NCBI RefSeq assembly: GCF_020991125.1
Contig: NZ_CP087715.1
Location: 372,001 to 436,000, forward strand
Source of the DNA: Microbulbifer celer
GTDB lineage: Bacteria; Pseudomonadota; Gammaproteobacteria; Pseudomonadales; Cellvibrionaceae
DNA length: 64,000 nt
Direction of reading: 5' to 3'
Below, piece by piece: positions 26,348 through 37,000 of the stretch; position 1 is the stretch's first letter, and the number at the start of each line of letters is the position of its first letter. The notes beneath the pieces are model-generated. The model was not told the origin of the DNA and ran no database searches. It was given only the letters and a program-made list of their open reading frames with translations. Both the position numbers and the translations under genes were made by a program.

Positions 26348-26931
26348 TGCTGAAGAATAATCTATTACGCCTCTGTATATGTGTTCTGGTATTGCTGCTT
26401 GGGGGCTGTGCCAGCGGTCCCAAAACCTCCAATAAGCCTGTCGATCCCATGAGCGTCGATGTGTCCGGGAGTGTAAATCGCGATTTCCTGGAGGCCGTGC
26501 AGCTGATACAGGGGGAGCGCTATCCAGAGGCCATTGAGCTGCTGCAAAGTGTGGTCGATCGCGAGCAGCGCCTTTCTGCCCCCTATGTCAATCTGGGAAT
26601 CGCTTATTACCGCTCCGGCGATCAAAAGCAGGCGGAGGAAGCATTTTTGGAAGCCTTGCGCGCAGCCCCGCTTGACCCCGTTGCCAGCAACGAGCTTGCA
26701 GTGCTGTACCGTCGTCAGGGGCGTTTCGACGAAGCGCGCACTACTTACGAAGAAGCGTTGCAGAACAATCCTGAAAACCTGCCACTGATCAAGAATCTGG
26801 GAATCCTTTGTGATCTCTATCTTCAGGATGTGAATTGTGCACTCGCGCAATTTCAGCAATACCTGAAATATGCGCCGGATGACTCCAAGGTCTCAATCTG
26901 GGTGGCAGGACTGAAACGGCGGGCTAATTGA
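26347..26931 (+). CDS. Small TPR lipoprotein
   Basis: 194 residues with a lipoprotein signal (lipobox LGGC, Cys21) and about three canonical TPR motifs between residues 45 and 165 (for example YVNLGIAYYRSGDQKQAEEA). The start overlaps the previous stop in TGATG, so it is translationally coupled. It resembles AglT/PilF-type small TPR lipoproteins in layout. It probably helps assemble the ExbB/ExbD-driven complex, by context only. Confidence 0.83.
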   Translation: MLKNNLLRLCICVLVLLLGGCASGPKTSNKPVDPMSVDVSGSVNRDFLEAVQLIQGERYPEAIELLQSVVDREQRLSAPYVNLGIAYYRSGDQKQAEEAFLEALRAAPLDPVASNELAVLYRRQGRFDEARTTYEEALQNNPENLPLIKNLGILCDLYLQDVNCALAQFQQYLKYAPDDSKVSIWVAGLKRRAN

Positions 26932-27275
26932 TGCAGCACATACAACAGATTGTTTGTTCCATAGTCGCGGCAACGGCCATTCTCGCCACGCCGGTTCTGA
27001 GCGCTCAGGAAAGTTCGGAGTCGGACACGGCCAAGACGGCAGAGAAAGCGGCGGAAAAGAAAGTCGATAGTGAGGTCAAGGAGCTGTCCGGCATCTCCAT
27101 TATCGGTAACGAAGAAGCGCCCAAGTCGCTCTACATCGTGCCTTGGAAGAGCTCCGAAGTCGGCGTGGAAACCGGATTGAATTCCAGTTTGCTGGATCCC
27201 AGCTTGCAGCCATTAGACAAAGAAGTGTTTATGCGTGAGCTGGAGTTTTACGAGCTGAGTCAGACTGAAGACTGA
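26931..27275 (+). CDS. Small exported protein of unknown function
   Basis: 114 residues. A signal peptide ends near VLSAQ at residue 25. A charged Lys/Glu/Ala helix follows, and then a compact C-terminal part with SLYIVPWKSSE near residue 65, which looks like the conserved core. The start overlaps the previous stop in TGATG. I do not recognise the family. Being locked between a TPR lipoprotein and the ExbB gene suggests it belongs to the same complex. Confidence 0.72.
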   Translation: MQHIQQIVCSIVAATAILATPVLSAQESSESDTAKTAEKAAEKKVDSEVKELSGISIIGNEEAPKSLYIVPWKSSEVGVETGLNSSLLDPSLQPLDKEVFMRELEFYELSQTED

Positions 27276-27381
27276 CCCAGCCTTTAATTTTGACGTTTAA
27301 TTTCAACAGTGACCAAAACGGTCAAATTACGGGGAAGGCGGCTCAACCGCGGAACCGAAAAGAAAACCAAGAGGGCTTGTG

Positions 27382-28161
27382 ATGGATTTCTTTAACAGCG
27401 TAATCGCGTTTTTTCAGACTGGTGGTGCGTTCATGTACCCCATTCTGGTGGTATTCGCGCTGGGCACCGCCGTAGCCATTGAGCGCTACATCCGCCTGGT
27501 CTACGAGCGGCACACCAACCGCGCCACCTGGGACAAGGTACAGCCGGTACTCAACTCTGGTGATTTTGACCGCGCGCGCAATCTGGTCAAAGACGACAAC
27601 ACCGGTGTTGGCCGGCTGTTGGCCATGGGCCTCGAGCGTCAGGGGGCAGTGCGTCGCCGTGAAGATATCGAGATCGCCATGGAAGAGAGCATCATGGAGA
27701 GTATTCCCCAGCTGGAAAAACGCACTCCCTATGTGGCGCTCGGTTCCAACATCGCCACACTGCTCGGTCTGCTCGGTACCATTATGGGGCTGATTGAAGC
27801 CTTTACCGCGGTGGCCAACGCCAACCCGGCAGAGAAAGCAGACCTGCTGTCCGCCAGTATTTCTGTTGCCATGAACACCACCGCATTCGGCCTGATGGTG
27901 GGTATTGCACTGCTGATCGTACACGCGCTGCTGAACTCCCTTACCGGCCAGATTGTCGACAGCCTGGAGATGGTATCGGTCAAGGCATTGAATATCATGT
28001 CCTCCGGTACCCGTCGCCGCAGTGAGGTTGCCAGCGAGTCCTCCAGGAATGACGAGCCCAAGGCCGAAGAGAAGCCGGTAAACCCCGACGTAGCGCAAAC
28101 CCAGGAAGCACAAGCGAACGCGACGGAAAGTGAAGAGAACAGCAAGCCGGAATCTGCGTAA
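27382..28161 (+). CDS. MotA/TolQ/ExbB proton-channel family protein
   Basis: 259-residue inner-membrane protein with the ExbB/TolQ layout: a first membrane segment at about residues 15-35, a cytoplasmic loop, then two membrane segments at about residues 112-135 and 155-180. TPYVALGSNIATLLGLLGTI and ISVAMNTTAFGLMVGI are the family signatures. The C-terminal 50 residues are an extra acidic tail. It pairs with two ExbD-like genes directly downstream (overlaps of 1 and 4 nt), forming a proton-driven motor. ATG 27382 is preferred to GTG 27379. Confidence 0.93.
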   Translation: MDFFNSVIAFFQTGGAFMYPILVVFALGTAVAIERYIRLVYERHTNRATWDKVQPVLNSGDFDRARNLVKDDNTGVGRLLAMGLERQGAVRRREDIEIAMEESIMESIPQLEKRTPYVALGSNIATLLGLLGTIMGLIEAFTAVANANPAEKADLLSASISVAMNTTAFGLMVGIALLIVHALLNSLTGQIVDSLEMVSVKALNIMSSGTRRRSEVASESSRNDEPKAEEKPVNPDVAQTQEAQANATESEENSKPESA

Positions 28162-28769
28162 TGAGAAGCAGGCGTCACGCTAGAGTAAAAGAAGCGCCGG
28201 AACTGGACATCACCGCCTTCCTGAACTTGATGGTGGTACTGGTGCCGTTTCTGCTGGTTTCTGCCGTGTTTTCGCGGGTCACAATCCTGGAACTCAATAT
28301 GCCCACCGGTGCCGGTGGCGGAGCGGAAGATCCTGGTGTCTCGCTGGAAGTTGTCGTGCGTAAAGATGTTCTCGAAATCAGCGACGGTGAAAAGGTCATT
28401 GCGCGCTTCCCTAACCTGAATCAGGGCGAGGAAGGCGCAGTAGCCGAGACGGCCGAAACCGAAGACGCGGGAGCTGAGGGTGCTGTGGATGAAAACGGAC
28501 TGCCGATCATCCCGCCCACGGCTGAAGTCTACGACCTCGTACAGTTGAGAGAGAACCTGCTGCGGATTAAAGAGACCTACCCGGACAAGACCGACTCCAC
28601 CATATTGATGGAACCGGATGTGGCCTACGAGCACCTTGTGGGCATTATGGACGCGGTGCGCGGCACTGAGGTCATGCCCAAGCCCGAAGAGGGTGCCGAG
28701 CCCGACCCGGAGGCTTCTCCGCAGAGAATGGAACTGTTCCCCGATATTTCCCTGGGAGACGCGCCATGA
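28161..28769 (+). CDS. ExbD/TolR-like protein 1
   Basis: 202 residues with a short basic N-terminus, one membrane segment at about residues 17-37 carrying the essential Asp in LDITAFLNLMVVLVPFLL, and a periplasmic domain. The periplasmic part has an acidic Ala/Glu insert at about residues 95-115 and a long acidic C-terminus, making it longer than ordinary ExbD (about 140). The Asp is expected to conduct protons with the ExbB partner. The start overlaps the exbB stop by one base. Confidence 0.9.
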   Translation: MRSRRHARVKEAPELDITAFLNLMVVLVPFLLVSAVFSRVTILELNMPTGAGGGAEDPGVSLEVVVRKDVLEISDGEKVIARFPNLNQGEEGAVAETAETEDAGAEGAVDENGLPIIPPTAEVYDLVQLRENLLRIKETYPDKTDSTILMEPDVAYEHLVGIMDAVRGTEVMPKPEEGAEPDPEASPQRMELFPDISLGDAP

Positions 28770-29341
28770 AACGTGAAAGTAGACGCATGAAGCGCATGGC
28801 GCGCAGCCGCAAGCGCAAAACGCAGGGAATGAATCTGACCTCCCTGATGGATGTTTTTACCATTCTGGTGTTCTTCCTACTGACCAACAGTGCCAGTAAC
28901 GAAGCCATCGAGGCGCCCAAGGTCATTACGTTGCCGGATTCGGTGGTGGAATCAAAACCGCGGGAAACCGTTACCCTCATGGTGACCCACGACGAAGTAC
29001 TGATCGAAGCCAAGCCGGTCATGACCACCGAAGAGCTTTATCAGAGTGAAGAGCTGGTGATCGCGGCCATTCAGCAGGCCATGGTGGAAGAAGTCGGCAA
29101 GGCCGTGACCATGGCAGAAACCGAGCTGGAAGAGGCCAAGGCAGACCTGGCAGAGCGTGCCGCCGCGGGCGAAGACGTGCGCGAAGCCATGGCCGAACTA
29201 CTGGCGGAACCGCCGGAAGTGAACATTCTGGCCGACCGTACCGTGCCATTTACTGTGCTCAAGAAAGTCATGTCCAGCTGTACCAACGCTGGTTATACGC
29301 GAATTTCCCTGGCGGTAATTCAGAAAGCATCTCAGAGTTAG
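28766..29341 (+). CDS. ExbD/TolR-like protein 2
   Basis: 191 residues with a strongly basic cytoplasmic head (about 20 residues of Arg/Lys), a membrane segment with the essential Asp in SLMDVFTILVFFLLTNS, and a periplasmic domain that includes an extra helical Ala/Glu insert at about residues 95-150. It overlaps the first exbD by 4 nt. Two different ExbD subunits per ExbB matches the AglQ/AglS pairing of Myxococcus rather than the single ExbD of iron-uptake systems. Confidence 0.9.
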   Translation: MKRESRRMKRMARSRKRKTQGMNLTSLMDVFTILVFFLLTNSASNEAIEAPKVITLPDSVVESKPRETVTLMVTHDEVLIEAKPVMTTEELYQSEELVIAAIQQAMVEEVGKAVTMAETELEEAKADLAERAAAGEDVREAMAELLAEPPEVNILADRTVPFTVLKKVMSSCTNAGYTRISLAVIQKASQS

Positions 29342-29350
29342 TGAACGTTT

Positions 29351-30730
29351 GTGAGTAATTTTGATCAGCAAAAGCAAGCACTGACTGCGCAGCAGGAAGC
29401 TGTGCGCCGTCGTCTGTCCGCGCTCGAGTCCGAACGCGAAGAGATTGATGGCAAGCTGGAAGCGCTGCACCGGGATGAAGGCAAGCATCAGTTGCTGGAT
29501 GAGATTTCCGAGCGCCTGGGTCAACTGGAAGACGAAGGCGCAGGGGAGCTGTTCTGGGCGGAACACTATCGGGAGAATGCCTCAAAGGCCCTGATCCAAC
29601 GCCTGCAGCAGACTGTCAGTATCTTTAATGCCAACCTCGACCTGCTACAGGAGCGTCAACGTAAGGTCCACGATCAGATCGAGGACTGCCGCGATGACCT
29701 CTTCGACCTGGATGCCTGCTTCCGCGAGATCCGTCAGGAAGAGGAAGAGGTACATTACGAGTTTGAGGTCACCCGTGAACTCGGTGACGGCGCCTTCCGC
29801 AGTGCCATCATGCCGTGGAACACCAATGGCGAAGACGAACGCCGTTTCCGCATCAGTGTGCTGGCGTGTCTGTTTATGGCATTTACCCTGGGCTTCGGAA
29901 TCCATATCTGGCAGTTGCCGGAACCGGACGAAGACGAAGTGGTTGAGGTGCCCGAGCGCCTGGCCAAGCTGGTACTGGAGAAGAAAACTAAGCCCAAGCC
30001 GCCACCCGAGCCCGAAAAGAAAAAGCTCGAGGAGAAACAGAAAGACCCTGAAAAGCCGAAGCAGGAAGTGGCCAAGGAAGAACCCAAGCCCTCCAATCAG
30101 GAGAAAAAGCAGGTTCGCAAGAAGGTCGAGCGCTCTGGCGTACTCGCGTTCAAGGATAACTTCCAGGATCTTATCGAGGACGATCTCGACAAACGCCTTG
30201 GCAAACAGACCCAGCTGAGCACCGAAGGTAAGAAAGAAAACCGCAGTCAGCGCTCGCTTATTACCGCCGCTGCGAAGTCCGGCTCCGACGGCATCAATAC
30301 CGAAGCCCTCAGCCGCAACGCCGGTGGTGTAGGTACTGCGTTGGATGGGGTGAGTTTCTCCCGGGTTTCCAGTGGTATTGGCACCGAAGGTGACTTTGCC
30401 GGGGAAGAACGCCCGCTCAGCGAAGGCATGGGCCCGTCCCGTACCGACGAAGAGATCCAGATCGTATTCGACCGCTACAAAGCGGCCCTGTACCGGATCT
30501 ACAACCGCGAACTGCGTAACAACCCCGCACTGCAGGGCAAAATGGTACTCAAGATTACCATCGAGCCCGACGGTTCGGTATCACTGGCACAGGTCGAGAG
30601 CAGTGATATGGATTCGCCCACACTGGACAGCAAAATTGTTGCCCGTGTAAAGCGGTTCAACTTCGGGGCCAAAGAGGGCGTGCCAACAATCACCATCCTC
30701 TACCCGATCGACTTCCTGCCGGCCGCCTGA
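29351..30730 (+). CDS. TonB/AgmX-like protein with cytoplasmic coiled coil
   Basis: 459 residues, GTG start. Residues 1-160 form a charged coiled coil before the single membrane segment (about residues 168-188), so this part lies in the cytoplasm. A Lys/Pro/Glu-rich stalk (about 200-260), a linker with Gly/Ser, and a C-terminal AgmX/PglI-type TonB-like domain (about 367-459; IQIVFDRYKAALYRIYNREL at its start) follow in the periplasm. Ordinary TonB has almost no cytoplasmic part. This layout resembles GltG/GltJ of the Myxococcus gliding machinery. It probably transmits force from the ExbB/ExbD pair to an outer-membrane partner. Confidence 0.85.
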   Translation: MSNFDQQKQALTAQQEAVRRRLSALESEREEIDGKLEALHRDEGKHQLLDEISERLGQLEDEGAGELFWAEHYRENASKALIQRLQQTVSIFNANLDLLQERQRKVHDQIEDCRDDLFDLDACFREIRQEEEEVHYEFEVTRELGDGAFRSAIMPWNTNGEDERRFRISVLACLFMAFTLGFGIHIWQLPEPDEDEVVEVPERLAKLVLEKKTKPKPPPEPEKKKLEEKQKDPEKPKQEVAKEEPKPSNQEKKQVRKKVERSGVLAFKDNFQDLIEDDLDKRLGKQTQLSTEGKKENRSQRSLITAAAKSGSDGINTEALSRNAGGVGTALDGVSFSRVSSGIGTEGDFAGEERPLSEGMGPSRTDEEIQIVFDRYKAALYRIYNRELRNNPALQGKMVLKITIEPDGSVSLAQVESSDMDSPTLDSKIVARVKRFNFGAKEGVPTITILYPIDFLPAA

Positions 30731-30764
30731 CCAGCCGGGACCGCGGAGCTCCAGCTCCGCAATC

Positions 30765-30956
30765 AGCACAACCATTTCGCCTCTGGCGAAGTGGTTGTGC
30801 TACCACTTCACAAACCACCTGAAGTTTGCCCGAGAACTGTTTGGCAAACGTAGAAAAAGTTCCCTCCCTGGTGCCGCAAGTATGACTTGCTTCACGGCGC
30901 CGACTATCTCCCTGCAATAAAGTTCCATCGCCGGAGTCTCTCCCGGCGCTGTCGCC
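30765..30956 (+). promoter_or_regulatory. Hairpin-rich leader before the giant DUF11 gene
   Basis: Four successive hairpins are readable: 30765-30801 (17-bp stem, loop TCT, one G-T pair), 30824-30849 (GTTTGCC with GGCAAAC), 30870-30901 (GGTGCCG with CGGCGCC, and an inner CAAG with CTTG), and 30929-30948 (CGCCGG with CCGGCG). The last competes with GGCG/CGCC at 30945-30956. None has a T-run. They fill the 272-nt gap between the TonB-like gene and the giant gene, so they may stabilise or control that mRNA. Confidence 0.55.
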
Positions 30957-31002
30957 TGTGCGGCAGTTGGCAAATTTATAATTTCACTGGCAGCGGAAAG
31001 CG

Positions 31003-34000
31003 ATGAAGTCTGAAGTAACAGGGCGAAAATCTTTCAGAAATGCACTGGCAACGTTGGTTTTGACCTGTGTTGGCATTTTGCTGCCTGTAGGAGGGGCCTG
31101 GGCGCAGCAGTCTTGCCCCTCTGCCGAACTCAATATTCAGATTACCGGTTATTGCGAGCTTTGCGGTGGTGGGCAGGTGAGACTCACTGTTTCCAATGGC
31201 ACCAATGGCCAGCCCGGCGATTCCAACTGGCTGGAATATCGAGATGAGAACCGGGATTTTTCCAATGTTTGGGTAGCAGTTGATCTCGGGGACCTGGAGG
31301 CCGTCTACAACGCCAGCCAGTACAATTTTAATTTCGGCAACCTCGGTCGGGGTCAGACGGAAACCCAGACTTTCAGCCTGATTGCGCAAGACGGTGTGCG
31401 CGAAGATCTGGTCGATCGTTTCGACCCACAGGAAATTACCGCAACCGCCACATTTGAGTATGCAAATTGCGGTGGGGAAGAGTATCGGCGGTGTGAGAAT
31501 AATGGTTGGGGTGGCTGCGGCGGTTGGAACAGCAACTGGGGCGACTGGGAATCGCTACCGGGTCAAGGGAGCCCGACGGGCGAACAAGAAATCGGCACCA
31601 GCAATCTGAGCGTTCGCGAACCGGGTGCGGTTGTTACCAAAGATGTACGTAATATTGATGCGGGTATGGTGCCCGGCCAATTTTCCGATGTAGCTGCACC
31701 CAGTGGTGACCGCGTCTACGGCCATGAAGATGACGGCATTATCTGGCGTATACGTATTGAAAATGGTGGCGACGCGCCGATGCGCGACGTGTTGTTCGAT
31801 GATTCTATGAACCCTGCGGGCGCAGCCAATATGGAGATGCTCGCCCTGTGTCGCGATGAGGGGCAGGCCGAGGCGGTGGCCAATGGCGAATCGCTTGGAG
31901 ATACCTGTACGGCCATCTCTGGTGATTCACTATCTGATCGTCGCATTGAGGAATTTGGTTACCCGAATACCATTGGTATAAACAGGCGCGTGGAAATGTT
32001 TATCGCCGGTCGCCTACGCAATTCCTGTACTTCTCAGGTCAATACTGCCAATGGTGTGGAGTGGGGCTGCTTCAATAATAATAGTTTGCCCGAAAACAAC
32101 CATGGCGATATCGAGCAAGCAATTGCCAACGGTCTACCCGATTACTCCAACAGCCAGGCAGAGTTCCGGGTACTGTCCTCGGGCGAACTCGGCAATCCCT
32201 TGCAAAATCCGAATTCTGAAAATGACCTGAATTATCAGGTTGAGTTTTTCGGCCTGAATGGTACCAGTGAGCCCGTCGGTATGCGCGGGATGGTACGAAT
32301 CACCCTGCAGAACCTCTCCGGCGGTACCGTCAACAATCTGGTACTGACCGATACGCTGCCGGACCAATACATTCTCGATCCCAACTTTGAGCCGCAGCTG
32401 GAAGTCACCTCGTTTGATGGATATAGCAATTATGCGGGACGTATTTCCGAGATCGATTGGACAAACAGCGTAACGCCAACGGCGGGTAACCAGAGCTATT
32501 TGGCGGATTCCGGTCTGAAAAAACCGGTATTTCGCCTGGTCAGCGACGGTAACGACGCAGGCCCCGAGGCAAACGAAAATCCAGATCAGGTAAACCTGAT
32601 GCGTCACGGTGATACCGCGGTCATCACCTTTCGTATCGTGCAGGTCAACCAGGACCCCAGCCACCCATGGGACTTTTACGATCTGAGAGCTAACCTGGAC
32701 AATCACGATGAAAGTGGTGGTAGCGATACGCGTATTGACCCGCCAGACATCGGGCCGCTGGAGAATCAGCTGCAGGTGGACTGGAGTGATTTCTGTAGCG
32801 AAAACGGCTTCGATCAAAGCGACATTGTCACTACCGAGTTTACTCCCGACCCGGAAAACCTCAACGTCGATATCCCGCACCCCTTGTATATCATTCGCGA
32901 TGAGGGAACCACGCCAGTAACGGTCAACATCTGGAACAGTGGTGGCCACACGGCGAGTGATTATTCTTTCTATGTGACTTTTGGCCAAACCATCAATGTG
33001 GAGTCCATTGATGGTGGGCAGTGTACTGAGCCTGGCAATCCTCCGGAGATTGATGGGCAGCAGGCGCCGTTGTGGAATACTCCCGCGTGGAGAGGTGATT
33101 CTGATCCGAATGGCGATGGCAATCCGTTGCCGGACAATGCGGTGGTTTATGCGTGTACAGTCGGTGACTTGGCTGGTGGGGACAGTAGCACCCTGACCTT
33201 TACCGTAAGTAAAAATCACGGTAACGGCGATGACCTGACCATGCGTGCCGACGTGATCGGCCAGATTACCCTGGCGGTACCCGGCCAGGAGGCGGATTGG
33301 ACCAGCAGTGGTGAAGCCCTGGTTTATCCGACGCCGGCCAATCTGACCGGCGTTGACGGCACCACGCCGTCGCAACAGCTCTCTAATAATTACACCCTGG
33401 ATGCGGTGCGGGCCAAGGCGCTCGGGTTCAACCTGCTGAAGCGCTATGTGCCGGGCAGCTGCAAGGAAGCGGATACCCGCCCCAGTGGTGATGGCGATGG
33501 CCAAAGTATCCCGCCCCAGATTCTATTGGGGGAAGAGTGTGACTTCGACATTTACGCCGGCGGCTGGTTCGGGTTTGAGACCCCCGGCTGGAATATCACG
33601 GTAGCCAACATCAGTGTGGCGGACGCGTTGCCAGTACACGCCGGTGGTGATGACAGTAATACGGGCTTGCAGTACTACGTGAGCAAACGGGAACTCACCG
33701 ATATCTGCCATGCAGGAGGCCTGCCGGATTCGCCGAACTCCGTATGTAGTGACGTGATCTCGCCTTCCGGTTTTATGCCGGGGAGTGAGCTGACTGATGG
33801 TGACCTAAGCTGGGCTTTCAGCGGTACCGAAATCACTATTAAAGACCGCTGGTTTCTCGCAAACCTGACTACCAGGATGCGCAATACTGACGCCGATCAG
33901 GTTGCAGGTTCCAACGTACATGGTGACCGCAGTGTCGACTATGGGCGCAGCGATTTCAGTGTGCGTTTTGAAATGGAGGATGGCACGCCAGTTGGCACGC

Positions 34001-37000
34001 CCGATAATGTATCCAATAGTGCCTGTTTCAAGCAGAACGACGAATGGGAAAATCCGGTATTCGGCAGTGGGCAGAGCTGTAATCCGGATTACCCGGGTTA
34101 TCCACAATGGCAGGATTGGACCGCGCAAACCCAGATTACCGAACCGCGCCTGAGCGTCACCAAAGAAGTCTGTAACCTGAGCGAAGCCGCCGGCGATGTG
34201 AATGGCTGCAGTTGGGCGGAGTCCGCTGAAGGCAGCAAGTTCGATGATTTTGTTTACCGCCTGACCGTTGCCAATGAGGCGGCAGCAGAGGGCATCAATC
34301 GGGCACCTGCCTACGATGTGGTCATCACCGATGTGCAGGACGACGGCGGCCAGATGTGTGTCTGGGCCGTTGATGGTGCCTTTGGTGACGATGGTATTGA
34401 TAATATTCCCGGTGATGCCAACCCCGATGCCGGGGAAATCGGCACGGCTATCGGCCTGACGAACTACACCTACGACCATCTGGACCCGGAAGCCTCACCG
34501 CACTGCCTGAACGGTGGCAGTCCGGCGCATATCACTTTTTCCTACAAAGAGTCGAGCCTGCTCAAACAGATAAATCCGGGTGCGGAAGTGGTGTTGCAAT
34601 ACCGGGTAACGCCGCACCGTACCGTGGCACCGGGTCAGGTGTTTGATGCGGTTGCGGATATTTACCGCTACGACAGCCTGTTTGAAGACGCCGGTAACCA
34701 GACGGTGATCCCCGTTACAAACCTGAACCACCCGCTGACGGATGGCAGCGAATTGCCGGCTACCCCGGACACTCCACGCTCCGGTGGTGCGCGTATTTAC
34801 TGTATCAATGCCGACGATGAGAGTGAGTACTGCGAATCGGACAGCGCCAACGTCACCATTTACCAGGTAGAAGTTGATCCCATTGAGGCCGTTGGCCAGT
34901 CGACGCTGGGAGAATATGCTCCGAAGCAGGGAGAAATTGAAGCGGTTGTGGGCGAAGAAGTTCGTTTGCGCCTCACCGGTGAAGTGCCGGCCGCACGCCT
35001 GGGAGAGTTCACCTTCCATGCACCGTTACCGGAAGGACTACGCTGTATTGATGCGGAACAGAAAGACCTGCGTAGTATCCCGGATACTACCTGGTTTCCT
35101 GGAGATGGAAGCACTCCGCTGACCCCAACCGTTACCGGTTGTGAAAGCAGTGGTGGCGACGGCACCTTCGTGCACTGGGATTACGGCGATCAGCACTTGC
35201 TTGAGTACAACCGCAATACCTACCCAGACGGGCTGATTCCGGTTGAAGTCACTTTTGTGGTGCGGGTAGAAAACAATGTGACGGCCAGTCACGGTGCAGA
35301 GCTGGTGGTCAATGGCGCTGGCGACGCGTACATGTCCTACCTGCCGGCGGGCGCCAGCAGCGGTGAGCGCAGTGTATTTGTGCCGCCGCCCATTACCGTG
35401 CATGTCAACGGACCGCGCATCGCACTGGAAAAAACCTTTGATGACGCGATCGCCAGCGTGGATGGTGACGATGTCATTACCGTAACGGTGACGGCGACCA
35501 ACACTGACAACGATGAAGGTTCCACCAGTGCCACGGCGTTTAATCTGGAAGTGCTGGACGATCTGCGGGATACCAAATACCGCTACGTTCCTGACAGCCA
35601 GCAGGGCGTGAATGGTGTGCCCGCGCCGCAGGTGCGTTTTGCCGACGATAACCCCGACGCGCCTATTTTCTATTGGGACGATCCGTCTCCGGATGCGCCT
35701 GCCGGCACTAACTGGGCGGCGCCTTACGCCATTACCCAGGGGGCTAGCGTAGCGTTCAGTTTCCAGGTGCGAGTGGTTGGCGAAAACGATGACGCTGCCG
35801 ATATCGCGCCTCATGAAGAGCTGCCCAATACCATTGAGGCCACCTGGCAGTCCCTGCCCAATCGCAACCTGAATCTGAATATTGATCCCGCCTCTAAGGA
35901 CGGTGCGATTGGTGAGGATGGTGCGGAAGACGGGATACGCAACGGCTGGTTTACCACGGAAACCGATCCTCAGCCGAATATCAATGACTACGAAACTACC
36001 GCCGAAGATCGTACCGAAGTCGGCGGCCTTGAGCTGGTAAAAGCGGACGTCACCGAAAACGGCACTACACCGGAGTCCCGCACCATCGGCGCCCACCGTA
36101 CCTTCCGACTGGATATTTTCCTGCCAGAAGGCGTGACCGAAAATGTGGTGGTAACCGATACATTGTCCAATGGCTATGCGATCGCCAATTCAGACCACGG
36201 TTACGAAATTCGCTGTGAGTACGACGACACCATTCTGGAGATTAATGATCAGTCTCCAGATGCTTCCTGTGGTCAGTTTGCCGGCGCGCTGCCGCAAAAT
36301 GGCGATACCGGCACGCTCTCTTGGAACATAGGTAAAGTCGCAACTCACACCGAAGACGACACCGGTGAGGGCGCCACCAATGCTATCGACCCGGTTATTC
36401 ATATCTACTATGTCGCCCGTATCGAGAACGACGGCAGCGTTGTTGCCGGCACCGTGCTTTCCAACAGTGCGGAGCTGGATTACATGAATGCACCGACCAC
36501 GCTGACTGCGGATGTCGACCCCATTGAAGTGGCGGAACCGGCTCTGACGGTAACCAAAACCGCCGGTGCAACCAGCGCGGTCAGTGGCGATACCCTCGAG
36601 TACACCATCGAGATCACCAACGACACCGGTGCGAATGTTTCCACCGCGTTCGATGTCAATATTGCCGACCTGCTACCGGAGCAGTTACGTTTGGACAACG
36701 CGACGCTTGATGGTGCCGACTATATGCCCGGTACACGTGCTGACGGCGCCTTTGTCTGGGGACGTGAAAACGGTGACGACAACAGCCTGGATATCGCCCC
36801 CGGTGAATCCATGACGCTGATCTACAACACCACGGTGCTATCGGCGTTTGGCAGTGAAATCGAAAATACCGTGCACGTGGACTGGACCTCGCTGGATCAC
36901 GGTGTTCCCGGTCAGGATACCTATCCCGGCGACTATCAGCGACACGGCAAAGGCTGCCCGGTTACGGTTGCACCGAATGAGTACTGCACTTTTATTAATG

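Noticed and set aside
27382-30730. ExbB/ExbD/TonB set as the energy source of the TonB-dependent receptor at 52-54 kb
   Set aside because: The two ExbDs, the cytoplasmic coiled coil of the TonB-like protein and the TPR-lipoprotein operon differ from iron-uptake systems; a link cannot be excluded but is not supported.
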